From positions 596,663 through 660,662 of the forward strand of contig NZ_KB900627.1 in assembly GCF_000379125.1 (NCBI RefSeq): DNA of 64,000 nt, read 5' to 3'. The position numbers were made by a program, and so were the translations under genes. The stretch comes from Methylosinus sp. LW4. Its GTDB lineage: Bacteria > Pseudomonadota > Alphaproteobacteria > Rhizobiales > Beijerinckiaceae. The notes beneath the pieces are model-generated. The model searched no databases. It saw nothing but the letters and a program-made list of their open reading frames with translations, and was not told where the DNA came from. This document shows positions 18,384-27,886 of the stretch, in pieces; position 1 is the stretch's first letter; each line of letters begins with the position of its first letter.

Positions 18384-19328
18384 CTATGCGCGATCGCCGT
18401 GCGGCAGCTCGTCGATGAGAAAATCGAGAAGCGCACGCGCGGCCGCCGACAGACCGCGTCGCGACAGATAAGCGATGTGAATGTCGTTGATGGGTCCGGC
18501 CCATTCCGGCAGGACGATGGCGAGCCTGCCGTCGTCGAGTTGCCGCTGGCAGAAATGCGCCGGCAGCAATGCGATTCCAAGCCCGGCTTCCGAGGCGGCG
18601 CGGAGCACGGCCAGCTCGCAAGTCGCGAGCCGCGGATCGACAGGAATGACGTGAATGCGCCCGTCCGCATGCCACAAGCGCCAGATCGACGGGCCTTGCG
18701 CGGGCGGCGCTCCGAGCAGCGGATAGCCTGGAAGATCGTCTGGCGAATGCAGCGCATCGAGAGCCGGGAGACCGGGCGAGGCGACGAGGATATTACGGCT
18801 CTCGCCGATGCGACGAATGATGAGATCGGAATCGTCCAGCGGCGTCGGGCGAATGCGGATTGCGAGATCGATCCGATCGGCCATCAGATCGACGTTCCAA
18901 TTGCGCGCGTCCAGCTCGAGCGAGATCTCCGGATGGCGCGCAAGGAATTTCGGCAGGATCGGAGCGAGCCAGTAATTGGCGAGCGGCGCCGGCGCGCTCA
19001 CGCGCAGAGCGCCCCTCGGCCGGCTCTGCGCCTGGACAATGAAGGCCTTCGTCGCCTGTGAGCTCGCCAGCGTATCCCGGCATCGCTCATAAAAGGACTG
19101 ACCCAGATCGGTGACCACGAAACGACGCGACGAGCGGTGAATGAGCTGCACCGCATAGCGCTCCTCGAGCGCCGCGAGCCTTCGGCTCAACCGGCTCTTG
19201 GGAATGCACAGGCTGCGGCTCGCGCCGGCGATCCCGCCCCGCTCGACGATAGCGGCGAACAGCAGAAAATCGGAGAGGTCCTCTATGTCTCTCGAATTCA
19301 ACGCAGACGACGCAAGCTGTTCGTTCAT
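18384..19328 (-). CDS. LysR-family transcriptional regulator
   Basis: A 314-residue LysR regulator. Residues about 17-75 form the winged helix-turn-helix (DFLLFAAIVERGGIAGASRS, LCIPKSRLSRRLAALEERY). Residues about 105-305 form the effector domain (GALRVSAPAPLANYWLAPIL, LDLAIRIRP-like segment DRIDLAIRIRPTPLDDSDLI). The CIPKSRLSRR recognition helix and YWLAP segment are typical of the subgroup that controls oxidoreductases and glutathione transferases. It is followed downstream by the TonB receptor and lies 27 bp after the FAD hydroxylase gene on the same strand, so it could be cotranscribed with the hydroxylase and regulate this aromatic-type module. Confidence 0.85.
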   Translation of the reverse strand: MNEQLASSALNSRDIEDLSDFLLFAAIVERGGIAGASRSLCIPKSRLSRRLAALEERYAVQLIHRSSRRFVVTDLGQSFYERCRDTLASSQATKAFIVQAQSRPRGALRVSAPAPLANYWLAPILPKFLARHPEISLELDARNWNVDLMADRIDLAIRIRPTPLDDSDLIIRRIGESRNILVASPGLPALDALHSPDDLPGYPLLGAPPAQGPSIWRLWHADGRIHVIPVDPRLATCELAVLRAASEAGLGIALLPAHFCQRQLDDGRLAIVLPEWAGPINDIHIAYLSRRGLSAAARALLDFLIDELPHGDRA

Positions 19329-19355
19329 GGCAATCGCTCGGGGTTTGGCGTGGCG

Positions 19356-21137
19356 TCACACGGGCGCGGTCTCCGTCGAGGACGCCTCCTCGGTCGCCGA
19401 CGCGCCTGCGAGCAAATGTCGAAGCGCCCTGACCAGGGCTCGCGTCGGATCGCCGGGTAGGCGCCGCGACCGAAATGCGACATGCCCGTCGGGGCGGACC
19501 AGAACTGCGCCGTCGCTCTCGACGCTATAGGCTTCCGTGAAGCTCCGCTCGCCCGAGCGCTCGACATAATCGCCGCCTGCGCCGATCAGATAGGCCGTCG
19601 CGCCGATCGTGCGCTCAGCGGCGGCTTCAGCGGTAGCGCGAAGCCATTGGCTTCCGTCGGGGCCGGCGAGAAGCACGAAGCCGTCGTAGAACAGATCGAT
19701 CGTCGACAATTCTCGCCCATCGCGGTCGCGCAGCCACAGATGCGGCGCCCGGGCTCCTGGATGCGCTGTTGGACGATAGAGGCTCACCGTCGAGAGCTCC
19801 GGCTCGGTTCCGTCGAGAAGGACCGCCGCCGAACGATAAATGGTTCCGAATTGTTGCCCTTGAGAATAGAACTGCTCCCGCTGACGCGGGATCGCCGCAG
19901 CGATGCGATCGCGGACGGAATGGCCGCGCGGCGTTTGTTCTTCGATCGCAGCCAGATGCGCCGTGTCGTGCAGCAGCCAGCCGGTCTCCTCCATGCGGCG
20001 CGTGTTCTCGAGACACTGCTCGCCATTGAATTCGGCCACGGGCTTGCGCTCTTCTTGATAGGTATCGAGCAGCGAATCGGCGGCCGCGCTGCTCAGCACG
20101 AGGTCGAGCTTCCAGATCAGATTGGCGCTGTCCTGCACGCCGGAATTCATGCCGAATCCGCCGTGAGGCGGAAAGCGATGCGCAGAATCGCCGACGAAGA
20201 AGACGCGCCCGACGCGCCATTTGTCGGTGACAGCCTGATCGTGCTTCCAATGCAGGATGCTGAGAATCTCGATTTCGACCGACAAATCGCCGACGGCTCT
20301 GCGAATGATGTCGCGACAACGATCCTCGGTGTACGATTGGGGATCTTCGCCGGGCGCCGCTTCAAAATTATAGGACCAGCGATCGGCTTGGCGCCGCCAG
20401 CTCAAAGCGCCTTGCGTGTCTGGATTGACGATCCAGAAGAGGCCGTATTGGCGTCCCGCTCTGTGTCGTTCGAGATCGGCGCGAAATTGGACATTGACGG
20501 AATCGCCGAAGGCGCCGAAACCGCTCTCGCCTACTCCGAGCGCATGACGCGTTGGGCTGCGCACGCCGTCGGCGGCGATCAGATAACGCGCGCGCACATG
20601 CTTTTCGATGCGGCCGGTCTCTTCATCGCTCACCTCCACCTCGACGCCCTCGTCGCCCAGCGCGGAGATCGTCGCGCGCTTGCCGAATTGCGCGCGCACA
20701 GAAGGATATTTTGCGAGAGCCTCGAACAGGATCGGCTCGTAGAGGTCCTGCCCGCAAAAACACGGGCCTTCCGGCGAATAGGTCGCCCAGAGCTCGCGAT
20801 CAGCCTGCGAGCCGAAGTCGATGCGTCCGAGCTCGACGCCATTCAATCGGGTGAGCCATGTAAAAGCCGTGGGAACGGCGCCCGGCTGCAGCAAGCCGCG
20901 GCCGACCGCACGTATGTCGTGGGCGAGGCCCCATTGACGGAAGATCTCCATCGTTCGTGCATGGATGCCGCCCGCTTTCGGATGACGCGACAGACCAGAC
21001 CTGCGTTCGAAGAGAGCCGTCGAACGCCCGGCGCGGCCGAGCTGCAGCGCGGACGCGCAACCTACCGGCCCCGCTCCGATCACGACGACGTCCACCTCTT
21101 CCGTCGACGGAGAAATCTTCGACAGAGCATCGACCAT
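19356..21137 (-). CDS. FAD-dependent aromatic hydroxylase (MhpA/TfdB-like)
   Basis: A 593-residue class A flavoprotein monooxygenase. It has the GxGxxG dinucleotide fold VDVVVIGAGPVGCASALQLG (about residues 14-33), the DG motif (LIAADGVRSPTR) and the GD motif (VFFVGDSAHRFPPHGGFGMN) that together define phenol- and hydroxyphenylpropionate-type hydroxylases. The C-terminal third has a thioredoxin-like extension (DGREL...YDGFVLLAGPDG) as in TfdB/PheA proteins, consistent with the length. It would hydroxylate a phenolic ring using NAD(P)H and oxygen in the cytosol. The start at 21137 is chosen because the protein then begins seventeen residues before the FAD motif. The LysR gene follows by 27 bp. 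Its exact substrate cannot be read from the sequence. Confidence 0.88.
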   Translation of the reverse strand: MVDALSKISPSTEEVDVVVIGAGPVGCASALQLGRAGRSTALFERRSGLSRHPKAGGIHARTMEIFRQWGLAHDIRAVGRGLLQPGAVPTAFTWLTRLNGVELGRIDFGSQADRELWATYSPEGPCFCGQDLYEPILFEALAKYPSVRAQFGKRATISALGDEGVEVEVSDEETGRIEKHVRARYLIAADGVRSPTRHALGVGESGFGAFGDSVNVQFRADLERHRAGRQYGLFWIVNPDTQGALSWRRQADRWSYNFEAAPGEDPQSYTEDRCRDIIRRAVGDLSVEIEILSILHWKHDQAVTDKWRVGRVFFVGDSAHRFPPHGGFGMNSGVQDSANLIWKLDLVLSSAAADSLLDTYQEERKPVAEFNGEQCLENTRRMEETGWLLHDTAHLAAIEEQTPRGHSVRDRIAAAIPRQREQFYSQGQQFGTIYRSAAVLLDGTEPELSTVSLYRPTAHPGARAPHLWLRDRDGRELSTIDLFYDGFVLLAGPDGSQWLRATAEAAAERTIGATAYLIGAGGDYVERSGERSFTEAYSVESDGAVLVRPDGHVAFRSRRLPGDPTRALVRALRHLLAGASATEEASSTETAPV

Positions 21138-21352
21138 GACCGCCCTCCCCGAGGCATCTCGGCGCAAAGCGGCGAGATGATATCCAATTCTCGACAACTT
21201 AGCTAGGAATATGCACGTCTTCGAGCGCGCATGTCGCAACGCTGCGTTCTACCCGGGCTTCTCCGTTAGATCGCGGCAGATGCGGTAGTTTCACCTTCAC
21301 ACGTGGGCTGTCGGAAACACGCCGCGGATAGGGGTCTGGGAAAGCTCGTCAA

Positions 21353-21991
21353 ATGTCAGAGATACATGTTCTTGCTATAGCCGGCTCTCTCAGAAGAGCC
21401 TCCTACAATCGCATGATTGCGGAGACGTTACGGTTTATGGCCCCCCGAGACATGGTCATTTCCGTCTATGACGGTCTCGGCGAATTGCCTCACTACAACG
21501 AGGACATCGACAATCATTCTCCTCCCTCGTCGGTGCTCGCGCTACGTCGACAGATCGCCATGGCGGACGCCCTTTTCTGGGCCTTTCCAGAGTTCAATCA
21601 TTCGATACCGGGCGTGCTGAAGAATCTCGTCGATTGGACGTCGCATCCGCTGGACGTCGCGCCGCTCGTCGGAAAAGTTTCAGGAATATCCGTTGCGACG
21701 CAGGGACATGGCGGCTATCGGGGAATGGCCGATCTCGCGCGCATTCTCCGCGATCTCGGGGGCTATGTCGTTCCTGCGCCAGAGGTCTGCATCCAGCATG
21801 TACAGAACAAGCTGGCCGTCGATGAATTCGGCCGTATCGAAATTCTCGACGCGAGCACACGCTCGTCGCTGGAGCTGCTGCTGCGCGCGCTCGACCGCGC
21901 CGCCCGAGACAAGGTCGGCGCTCAGACGGCTGCTCCGTGGCAGGAGCTCTTTGCTCTGCGGCGCAGGAAGGAAGAGGCCGATCGAAAATAG
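21353..21991 (+). CDS. NADPH-dependent FMN reductase (flavodoxin-like)
   Basis: A 212-residue flavoprotein of the FMN_red family. IHVLAIAGSLRRASYNRMIA (residues 4-23) is the phosphate-binding GSLRxxSxN motif. FPEFNHSIPGVLKNLVDW (about 79-96) is the conserved P-E-Y/F-N-x-S-x-P-G-x-LKN-x-(L/I)DW segment that contacts the flavin. Such enzymes reduce FMN, quinones or azo compounds. Two FMNH2-dependent monooxygenases occur 20 kb away on this plasmid (41731-44075) and would need a supplier of reduced FMN, so this gene is a candidate partner, though distance weakens the link. It is divergent from the FAD hydroxylase. Confidence 0.88.
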   Translation: MSEIHVLAIAGSLRRASYNRMIAETLRFMAPRDMVISVYDGLGELPHYNEDIDNHSPPSSVLALRRQIAMADALFWAFPEFNHSIPGVLKNLVDWTSHPLDVAPLVGKVSGISVATQGHGGYRGMADLARILRDLGGYVVPAPEVCIQHVQNKLAVDEFGRIEILDASTRSSLELLLRALDRAARDKVGAQTAAPWQELFALRRRKEEADRK

Positions 21992-22159
21992 ACGGCTCTA
22001 TAGGCCGCGCGTTCAAGTAAGAGCCGTCTCAGCTGTCGACAAGCGGGCGGTTTCCATGCGCCGCTGCGGAACACAGAAATCAACGATGTCATTCGGCGCG
22101 GCCAGTTGAGCGCCCAATCGGTGTGGAGGCGACAAGAATATGGTTCTTCCTCACTTCCT

Positions 22160-22493
22160 GTTCCACAGCGGTTAACTGGATACATGCGCGCACGAAGGAG
22201 TTCTGGCCCCGCTCGGCCTACATCGTTCGTTTGAGTGCTTTTAGGCGATAGATTTGTCTTTCCGTCTGGCAGTGGTTGCTCCACGGCTCGGTGATCACAT
22301 TTCTCCCCGCGTCGATGTCTCTCTGCTCCATGCGAGCGAAACGTTGCATCGCGCACAAGCCCGACTTCCGGGCATGTTTCAGCCAAGCGCCGAGCAGGCC
22401 AACTCTCTTGCTCTCGAGCTTGCCCCTAAATCGCATGGCGAGTCGACGCATTGTCGCGAACTCGACTTTTGTAGCTTGATCGACGGTCGACAA
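22160..22493 (-). pseudogene. ISL3-family transposase, C-terminal remnant
   Basis: Leftward frames read LAMRFRGKLESKRVGLLGAW, MQRFARMEQRDIDAGRNVIT, EPWSNHCQTERQIYRLKALK and then, in another frame, VGRAGPELLRARMYP. These are the end of ISL3 transposases, including the catalytic-Glu region W-S-N-(G)-Q-T-E-G-Q-I-N-R-L-K. The frame change between RLKALKR and GRAGPELLRARM and the missing N-terminus show it is dead. Confidence 0.72.
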
Positions 22494-22559
22494 TACACGC
22501 GGCTTGATTCAGAGCGCCGAACGTCCAGTTGCGGGATCGACAGGACGCGGACTCGGAAC

Positions 22560-22890
22560 AGCCGAAATAATCTTCGCCGTCTTGCGTCGACTTGGCTGCT
22601 GATGGATCGCTACACGCCGTCGACCTTCTTCGACTTTCCCGCCGAGCATTTCGCACATCTGTGGATGTCGAACCCGATCGAGAGCGTCTTTTCGACGGTG
22701 CGGCATCGCACGGTTCGCATGAAGAGGCGCTTTCGCAGGACGCGGCGCGCCCCATGATTTTTAAGCTCCGTGATGGCGGCGTCAAAAACTTGGCGGCGAT
22801 TGAAAGGACAAAATCAGTTTCCGAAACTCATCGAAGGCGTCACATTCCGCGACGGAATCGAGATCGCTCGCGAAACCAAAACCGCCGCTT
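22560..22890 (+). pseudogene. IS256-family transposase, frameshifted C-terminal remnant
   Basis: Three rightward frames in turn read FFDFPAEHFAHLWMSNPIES then VFSTVRHRTVRM, a short LSQDAARPMIFKL stretch, and WRRLKGQNQFPKLIEGVTFR followed by DGIEIARETKTAA and a stop. Together they are the last 100 or so residues of an IS256 transposase (SNPIESxFATVRxRT block). Two frameshifts make it non-functional. It is distinct from the apparently intact copy at the left edge. Confidence 0.75.
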
Positions 22891-22949
22891 GATCCGCCCC
22901 GTCGCCTACAAGCCGGCATAGCTCTCGCAGCGGCTTTGAACATCCCCGA

Positions 22950-23537
22950 TCATGCGGCCTTTGTGTTCTGCGCGATGCTCACGAGCGCCCGCGCAGCGCT
23001 TCCAGCCACTTGCGCGTAACTGGCGTCTCGATGCACCAGCATGGCGGAGAAGGCGCCGTCGATCAGGACAGCAACCTGCTGGGCGAGCGATCGAGCCTCG
23101 CCTATGCCCGCCTGTCTGAATTCGTCTTCCAACCACTGCTCGGCCTTTTTCTTATGCAGGGCGCCGATTTTTCGCGCGGGATGGCCGGGCAGGTTCGCGA
23201 GCTCGGCCGTCGTGCGTAAAAATCCGCAGCCCTTCCATTTCGGATGACTGGCCGCCTCGGCCATCCTTGAGAAAAAAACTTCCATCTTCTCCGGCATGGT
23301 CCCGCGCGCCTCGCTGAGCCAACGCGAGAAGACTATCAGATTGGGCTGATCTCGCTGCGCAAGATAGGCCGCGATCAGTTCGTCCTTGCTGGTGAAGTGA
23401 TAGTAGAACGTCTTTTTGGTCACTCCCGCGCGTTCGGCGATCGCGTCGACGCTGATCGAGCGAATCCCCTCGAGATAGAAAAGTTAGGTAGCCGCCTTGA
23501 TGATCCGCTCGCGCGCTGGGCCGACTTTCGCGTTCAT
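22950..23537 (-). pseudogene. TetR-family regulator with premature stop codon
   Basis: From ATG 23537 the leftward frame reads MNAKVGPARERIIKAAT, then TAA at 23486-23484, then in the same frame LFYLEGIRSISVDAIAERAG, VTKKTFYYHFTSKDELIAAY and a full TetR C-terminal domain ending VSIAQNTKAA. The expected residue at the stop is Glu (GAA to TAA by one base). Family members otherwise match over about 195 residues. Translation from the internal GTG (VTKKTFYYHF) would lack the first helices of the DNA-binding domain, so repression is probably lost unless the stop is read through. It is divergent from the enoyl-CoA hydratase gene, its likely former target. Confidence 0.85.
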
Positions 23538-23542
23538 TATGT

Positions 23543-23560
23543 ATACCGACTAGTGAGTTT
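23543..23560. promoter_or_regulatory. Degenerate TetR operator candidate
   Basis: ATACCGACTAGT followed by GAGTTT lies 5 bp upstream of the TetR start. The left half resembles one arm of operators centred on ACTAGT; the right half has drifted from the mirror form CGGTAT. It lies in the divergent promoter region of the TetR and enoyl-CoA hydratase genes. Confidence 0.3.
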
Positions 23561-23615
23561 GTTAGAAGACCGAACTTGCTACAGTTCTCGTCGCCTTACA
23601 AGGACAGGAGAGGTC

Positions 23616-24407
23616 ATGAACGATACGGTCCTTTTCGAGCTGCGCGGCGACATCGCGTTGCTGACCCTGAACCGCCCGAAGAAGCTCAATGCGCTCGACT
23701 ACGCCACGAACGATCGGCTGCTGGCGCTGCTCGACGCCATCGAGGTGGACGCCGCCGTTCGAGCTGTCATCATCACCGGCGCCGGGGAGCGTGCGTTCTC
23801 GGTGGGCGGCGACATCCACGAATTCTCCGCCAGCGTCCGGCTTGGGGTCGACGAGGCCGTTGGTGCGTTTTGTCGCCGCGGACAGGCCATGACCGCGCGC
23901 TTCGAGGCGTTTCCCAAGCCTGTCATCGCGGCGGTCAATGGCATTGCATTCGGCGGCGGGTGCGAGATCACCGAGGCGGCGCATCTTGCCGTGGCCTCGG
24001 AACTGGCGCTCTTCGCCAAGCCGGAAATTAATATCGGCATTCCACCAACATTCGGCGGCACTCAACGCCTCCCGCGTCTGGTCGGACGCAAGCGCGCGCT
24101 CGAACTCCTGCTGACAGGTGAAACATTTACCCCCGCACGCGCCCTCGAGCTCGGTCTTGTCAACAAAATCGTGTCGCATGCAGATCTCTTGTCGAGCGCC
24201 TTCGATTTGGCCTCTCGCATCCTGCAGCATTCGTCACTGGCGGCGGCGCGCGTCATCACAGCGGTGACGCGCGGGCTCAACATGAGCATCGCGGAAGGGC
24301 TCGAGATCGAACGGGAGCAGTTTGCCCGCATGTGCGCCACACACGACGTGCGCGAGGGTCTCGACGCCTGGATCGCCCGGCGCAAGCCGGTCTACACCGG
24401 AACTTGA
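23616..24407 (+). CDS. Enoyl-CoA hydratase/isomerase
   Basis: A 263-residue crotonase-fold enzyme. The oxyanion-hole motifs are AFSVGGDIHEF (about residues 64-74) and NGIAFGGGCEITEAAHLAVA (about 108-127). The segment PEINIGIPPTFGGTQRLPRL (about 136-155) contains the family glutamate region, with Glu in PEINIGI and Gly-Gly-Thr-Gln-Arg-Leu conserved. It would hydrate a trans-enoyl-CoA. A strong ribosome site (AGGAGAGG) precedes the ATG. It lies alone, divergent from the broken TetR gene, and is followed by decayed DNA, so it may be a leftover of a larger fatty-acid or aromatic pathway. With the TetR gene broken, its expression may be constitutive. Confidence 0.88.
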   Translation: MNDTVLFELRGDIALLTLNRPKKLNALDYATNDRLLALLDAIEVDAAVRAVIITGAGERAFSVGGDIHEFSASVRLGVDEAVGAFCRRGQAMTARFEAFPKPVIAAVNGIAFGGGCEITEAAHLAVASELALFAKPEINIGIPPTFGGTQRLPRLVGRKRALELLLTGETFTPARALELGLVNKIVSHADLLSSAFDLASRILQHSSLAAARVITAVTRGLNMSIAEGLEIEREQFARMCATHDVREGLDAWIARRKPVYTGT

Positions 24408-24689
24408 AGCGCCGCCGCGGGACCACAGTCCACAAAAGGGACCGTTGGCGATAGTAGCTTCGCGGACCATTGATTTGCACACCCTGCCCCGCACCGTCCG
24501 TCCCTGTTGAGGGAGCTGTCGCTTGCTCGAGCATGTCAATCTCTTGCTCGAGCATGTTCGGACAAAAGCCGGCATGCAGCGGGTGCCCATGCAGACGCTC
24601 CGGCGTCCCGGGCGACCGCCTGAGGCGGAGGCGCCGTTCTCATCGACACGGCCGACCGCCACCCGCCGGATGCGGGAAGTTTTCTTTGA

Positions 24690-25065
24690 CGCCTCTGGGG
24701 GAATAGCAGTCGGCGTTTACACCAAGGCCAAAAAGGGGCAAGGCCGCACGAGAGGGACGTGCCGGCTAATGCGACGATGGCGACGATGAAGAGACGTTTG
24801 CGCGCGAAGCGATCGCCAGCCGCCAAGAGGACCGTCGCCACACCGATGGCGTAGGTGTTCCGTCCACTGGAGTTCCTCGAAAATCGGCGTGAAGGACTTT
24901 GTCCACCGTCCGCAGGATTGCCGGCACGCTTGATATTTCGAAGCCGAACATCAAAACCGACAAGCAGATGGCGGCCAGGACAAGGTCCAGCAAATTCTCG
25001 AAGCGCGAGATCGGCGACTGCGAGGCGAACTCGCGCTCGGACGGCGCGACGCCTTCCACCATCTT
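24690..25065 (-). pseudogene. MFS transporter, frameshifted N-terminal remnant
   Basis: One leftward frame gives LLDLVLAAICLSVLMFGFEI and SSVPAILRTVDKVLHADF (TM1 and the loop). A second gives ATVLLAAGDRFARKRLFIVA and LAGTSLSCGLAPF, which is motif A and TM2-3 of an EmrB/QacA-like MFS protein. The change of frame near 24840 and the lack of TM4-14 show that it is dead. The flanks 24408-24690 and 25066-25330 contain no recognisable gene. Confidence 0.6.
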
Positions 25066-25330
25066 GAAGATCGGATCACTGCGCAGAGCCGAGGCGTCGT
25101 TGCCGTCCTCATAGCTGGCGCCAAATCATGAGGCAGGCAAAAGCGAATGGTGTAGGCGACGAGATCGGGATCGCGCGGATCGCGGATGCCGCCGGCGATG
25201 CGGCAGGGTAAAATCGTTGATGGCGGGCGTGGCGGCTTCGAAATGACGCGAGTTGGATTCGACACCCGAATTCTACGCCAAATCAGAAGGCTGTACCACT
25301 CCCGCCAACTTACACTGAATTTCCCCCTGG

Positions 25331-27823
25331 CTAGAGCTTCACGCGAAACGCGCCGCCCCAGGTTGCATCCCAGCGTGCAAGACCAACTCGCGCCGGCGTC
25401 GAGGCCGTCCCCTGGTCCCAGGAGGTATAAGGCCTCTCATTGCCGATATTCTTCGCCCAGAAGCTGAGATTGTATCGATCGTCCTCGGTCTTGATTCCTA
25501 TGCCAGCGTTCACGATCGCGTAGCTTCCCTGCCAGTATTGCACTATCGACCATGGATTCGTCAGCTGCGTCTTGTCTTGCCAGCTAACGTTGAAATAGCC
25601 GTACGCGGTGATCGGCTTCGCGGTCCAGTCTTCGAAACTTCCGAGGTTGGAGAGATCGCCGAGACCAGAGAACACGCGCCCGATGGAATGCTCGTAGTTC
25701 GCGCCAATACTGAAGTTCCAGAGCGGAACGCCCGTCCAGCGCGTATTGGAAAGCGACAATTGCTGGGGCGCGGGTACGGACCCGGTCGACCAATTCCAAT
25801 CCGGCGGCGGTCCGGCGTCCGGCCAACTCACCCAACGTGCGTCAGTGAAGGCGCCATTGAAGGTGATCCACAATTTTTCGACCGGGCTCCATCGCCCGTC
25901 GAACTCGACCCCACGGATGCGCGCGTGCGCGGCATTCCCCAGGGTCGTGAGGCCAAGAGGGGCGCCGAACTGGTCGCGCGCGGAGCCGTCGACCACTTGC
26001 GTCTGGAAGTTGAAAAAGTCGTTCCAATAGAGGTTCACGTTAAAGAATAAATGGTTGTCGAGCCAGTTCGACTTGAAGCCGATCTCGTAATCCCATGAAT
26101 ATTCCGGCTTCGTGATCACAGTCGGGTACGAATCGAATGTGTAAACGCCATTCTTGAGAACGTATCGAGGGTTCGCGCTAGTGTTGACGGCTCCGGCCTT
26201 CTCGGCCCTGCCGACCAACGTGAATATATTGATATTCTCATTCAGTTTGTATTGAGGATTGAATATCCCCGTCAGGAAATTGAGAGGTTTTTGGCGGCCG
26301 CCCGTATCGCCCAAACCGCGGCTTCCCGCAGCAATGACCGCCTGATCTTGCGCGAAGATCGATGCATTCGGATAATAGCGGTTGATCTGACTGACCGAAC
26401 CCTGCCGAATCTCGTAGCTCTCACGCAGTCCAAGCGTCGCCGACCATTGGTCGTCGATATGATAGGTGACTTGGCCGTAGGAGGCGGCCTGAAAGTCTCG
26501 CGCGTGGGTGTAATCCCACACCGTCACGCCGGGAAGCGCGCCAGGTCGATTCAGGAATCGCGCGGCGTCCACACCGAAGTTCGTATGATGCATCTGATTC
26601 GTCGCGTCGTCGTAGAAGAGGTACACGCCAGTCGTCCATTCGAGCGGCTGGTCCTTGGGCGACGTCAGACGAAATTCCTGCGACCCCTGCCCGAGCGCGG
26701 TGTTCATACCGCCGCGCCACAGCTCGAGGAGGTTCGTTTCCTCGAAATAGCGCATCTCGTTTCGGTTGAAGCCATAGGCCGTAATGGACGTGAAGATATT
26801 TTGTCCGACGCCGATGTTGAGCTCGTTCGAAACGGTGATCGTTCTCGTAGGGTCGACACCCTCTCGCGATATTGAAGGCTTGTAAGGATCCCAGGACAAA
26901 ATAGGCTTGCCAAGTCGAGCCGCGACATTCTGCGCGAAGGTCGCGCTGGGACGCGTTCCATTGGCGTAGACGAGGGTCGTATCTGAGTAAGGCCCGAGAT
27001 TGTAGCCGTTGTATTCGTCGGACTTGTTGTAATTGAAAATGAGCCGGTCCGTGATGTCATCGCCGACGTAGAAAAGCTGCCCGCGAACGCCCCAACGGTC
27101 TGTATTCTTGTAGCCAGCGCCGCTCACCTGATCGTGTATCCAGCCGCTGCCCTTGTCCATGAAAAAGCTCACGCGGTAAGCGAGCTTGTCGTCAATGAGC
27201 GGGCCGGTGGTCGTGACTTTCTCGATGACGCGGCTGTGATTTGCGAAATTGGTCTCGACTGTCGTCTGTGGCTTGAATGAGGGCAGTCTATTATTGATGA
27301 TCAGACTGCCGACAGCGGTGTTTTTCCCCCCTGCCGTCCCCTGCGGGCCATAGGTGACTTCGAAGGACTTGACGTCGAACAGGTCCATCCATTGGAAGCC
27401 CCAATATTTCCAGAAGACATTGTCGACGACGTAGCCGGTCGGGGACTCCGTGCCGACACCGGTGCCGGAGGCGCCGATTCCAACCCAGCGAATCGTCTGG
27501 CGCGAGGACTGCAAGGTGGTGCCATTATTGGCGCGATAGTTCGGGATCAACTGCTGTAATTCGTCGAGGCGATTGATGTTCTGGTCATCGATCGTCCTCT
27601 CGTCGACGACGACGATCGAGCGTGGCTTATTTTGCGCCTGAATGACAGAACGCGAGGCTTCCGCCCGATCGTCTGATCCGTCGACGAATACATCTCCCAC
27701 GTTCGCGGCCTGTTCAGCTTGCTGAGCGCGCGCCACTTCGGCGGAGACTATTGCGGCGCCTGTGGCGAGGATCGAGGCGCCACGCATGAGTACAGACACA
27801 GATCGTCGCTTGGCGACACCCAT
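25331..27823 (-). CDS. TonB-dependent outer-membrane receptor (paralogue of the receptor at 32215)
   Basis: An 830-residue receptor with signal peptide (RGASILATGAAIVSAEVARA, about residues 14-33), a plug with DDQNINRLDELQQLIPNYRA, QTIRWVGIGASGTGVGTESP and SFEVTYGPQGTAGGKNTAVG, and a barrel ending ARWDATWGGAFRVKL. It is clearly related to the receptor at 32215: both share DNVF-plug signatures, TGPLIDDKLAYRV-like strands and the C-terminal WAKNxxxxRPY/RYISG region. The two flank the DUF1549/DUF1501 pair and point away from it, suggesting a shared uptake function. A near-perfect 18-bp palindrome lies 64 bp upstream of the start. The ligand is unknown. Confidence 0.9.
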   Translation of the reverse strand: MGVAKRRSVSVLMRGASILATGAAIVSAEVARAQQAEQAANVGDVFVDGSDDRAEASRSVIQAQNKPRSIVVVDERTIDDQNINRLDELQQLIPNYRANNGTTLQSSRQTIRWVGIGASGTGVGTESPTGYVVDNVFWKYWGFQWMDLFDVKSFEVTYGPQGTAGGKNTAVGSLIINNRLPSFKPQTTVETNFANHSRVIEKVTTTGPLIDDKLAYRVSFFMDKGSGWIHDQVSGAGYKNTDRWGVRGQLFYVGDDITDRLIFNYNKSDEYNGYNLGPYSDTTLVYANGTRPSATFAQNVAARLGKPILSWDPYKPSISREGVDPTRTITVSNELNIGVGQNIFTSITAYGFNRNEMRYFEETNLLELWRGGMNTALGQGSQEFRLTSPKDQPLEWTTGVYLFYDDATNQMHHTNFGVDAARFLNRPGALPGVTVWDYTHARDFQAASYGQVTYHIDDQWSATLGLRESYEIRQGSVSQINRYYPNASIFAQDQAVIAAGSRGLGDTGGRQKPLNFLTGIFNPQYKLNENINIFTLVGRAEKAGAVNTSANPRYVLKNGVYTFDSYPTVITKPEYSWDYEIGFKSNWLDNHLFFNVNLYWNDFFNFQTQVVDGSARDQFGAPLGLTTLGNAAHARIRGVEFDGRWSPVEKLWITFNGAFTDARWVSWPDAGPPPDWNWSTGSVPAPQQLSLSNTRWTGVPLWNFSIGANYEHSIGRVFSGLGDLSNLGSFEDWTAKPITAYGYFNVSWQDKTQLTNPWSIVQYWQGSYAIVNAGIGIKTEDDRYNLSFWAKNIGNERPYTSWDQGTASTPARVGLARWDATWGGAFRVKL

Positions 27824-27886
27824 TTATCGGCTCCCAATTTACGGGCTGCCGCCGCCCCGATCGTGGCCCATTAATCCTATAAACTC

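Noticed and set aside
19482..21206. Open frame of about 570 codons on the + strand over the FAD hydroxylase
   Set aside because: The minus-strand gene has intact GxGxxG, DG and GD motifs; the + frame has none and is a codon-bias shadow.
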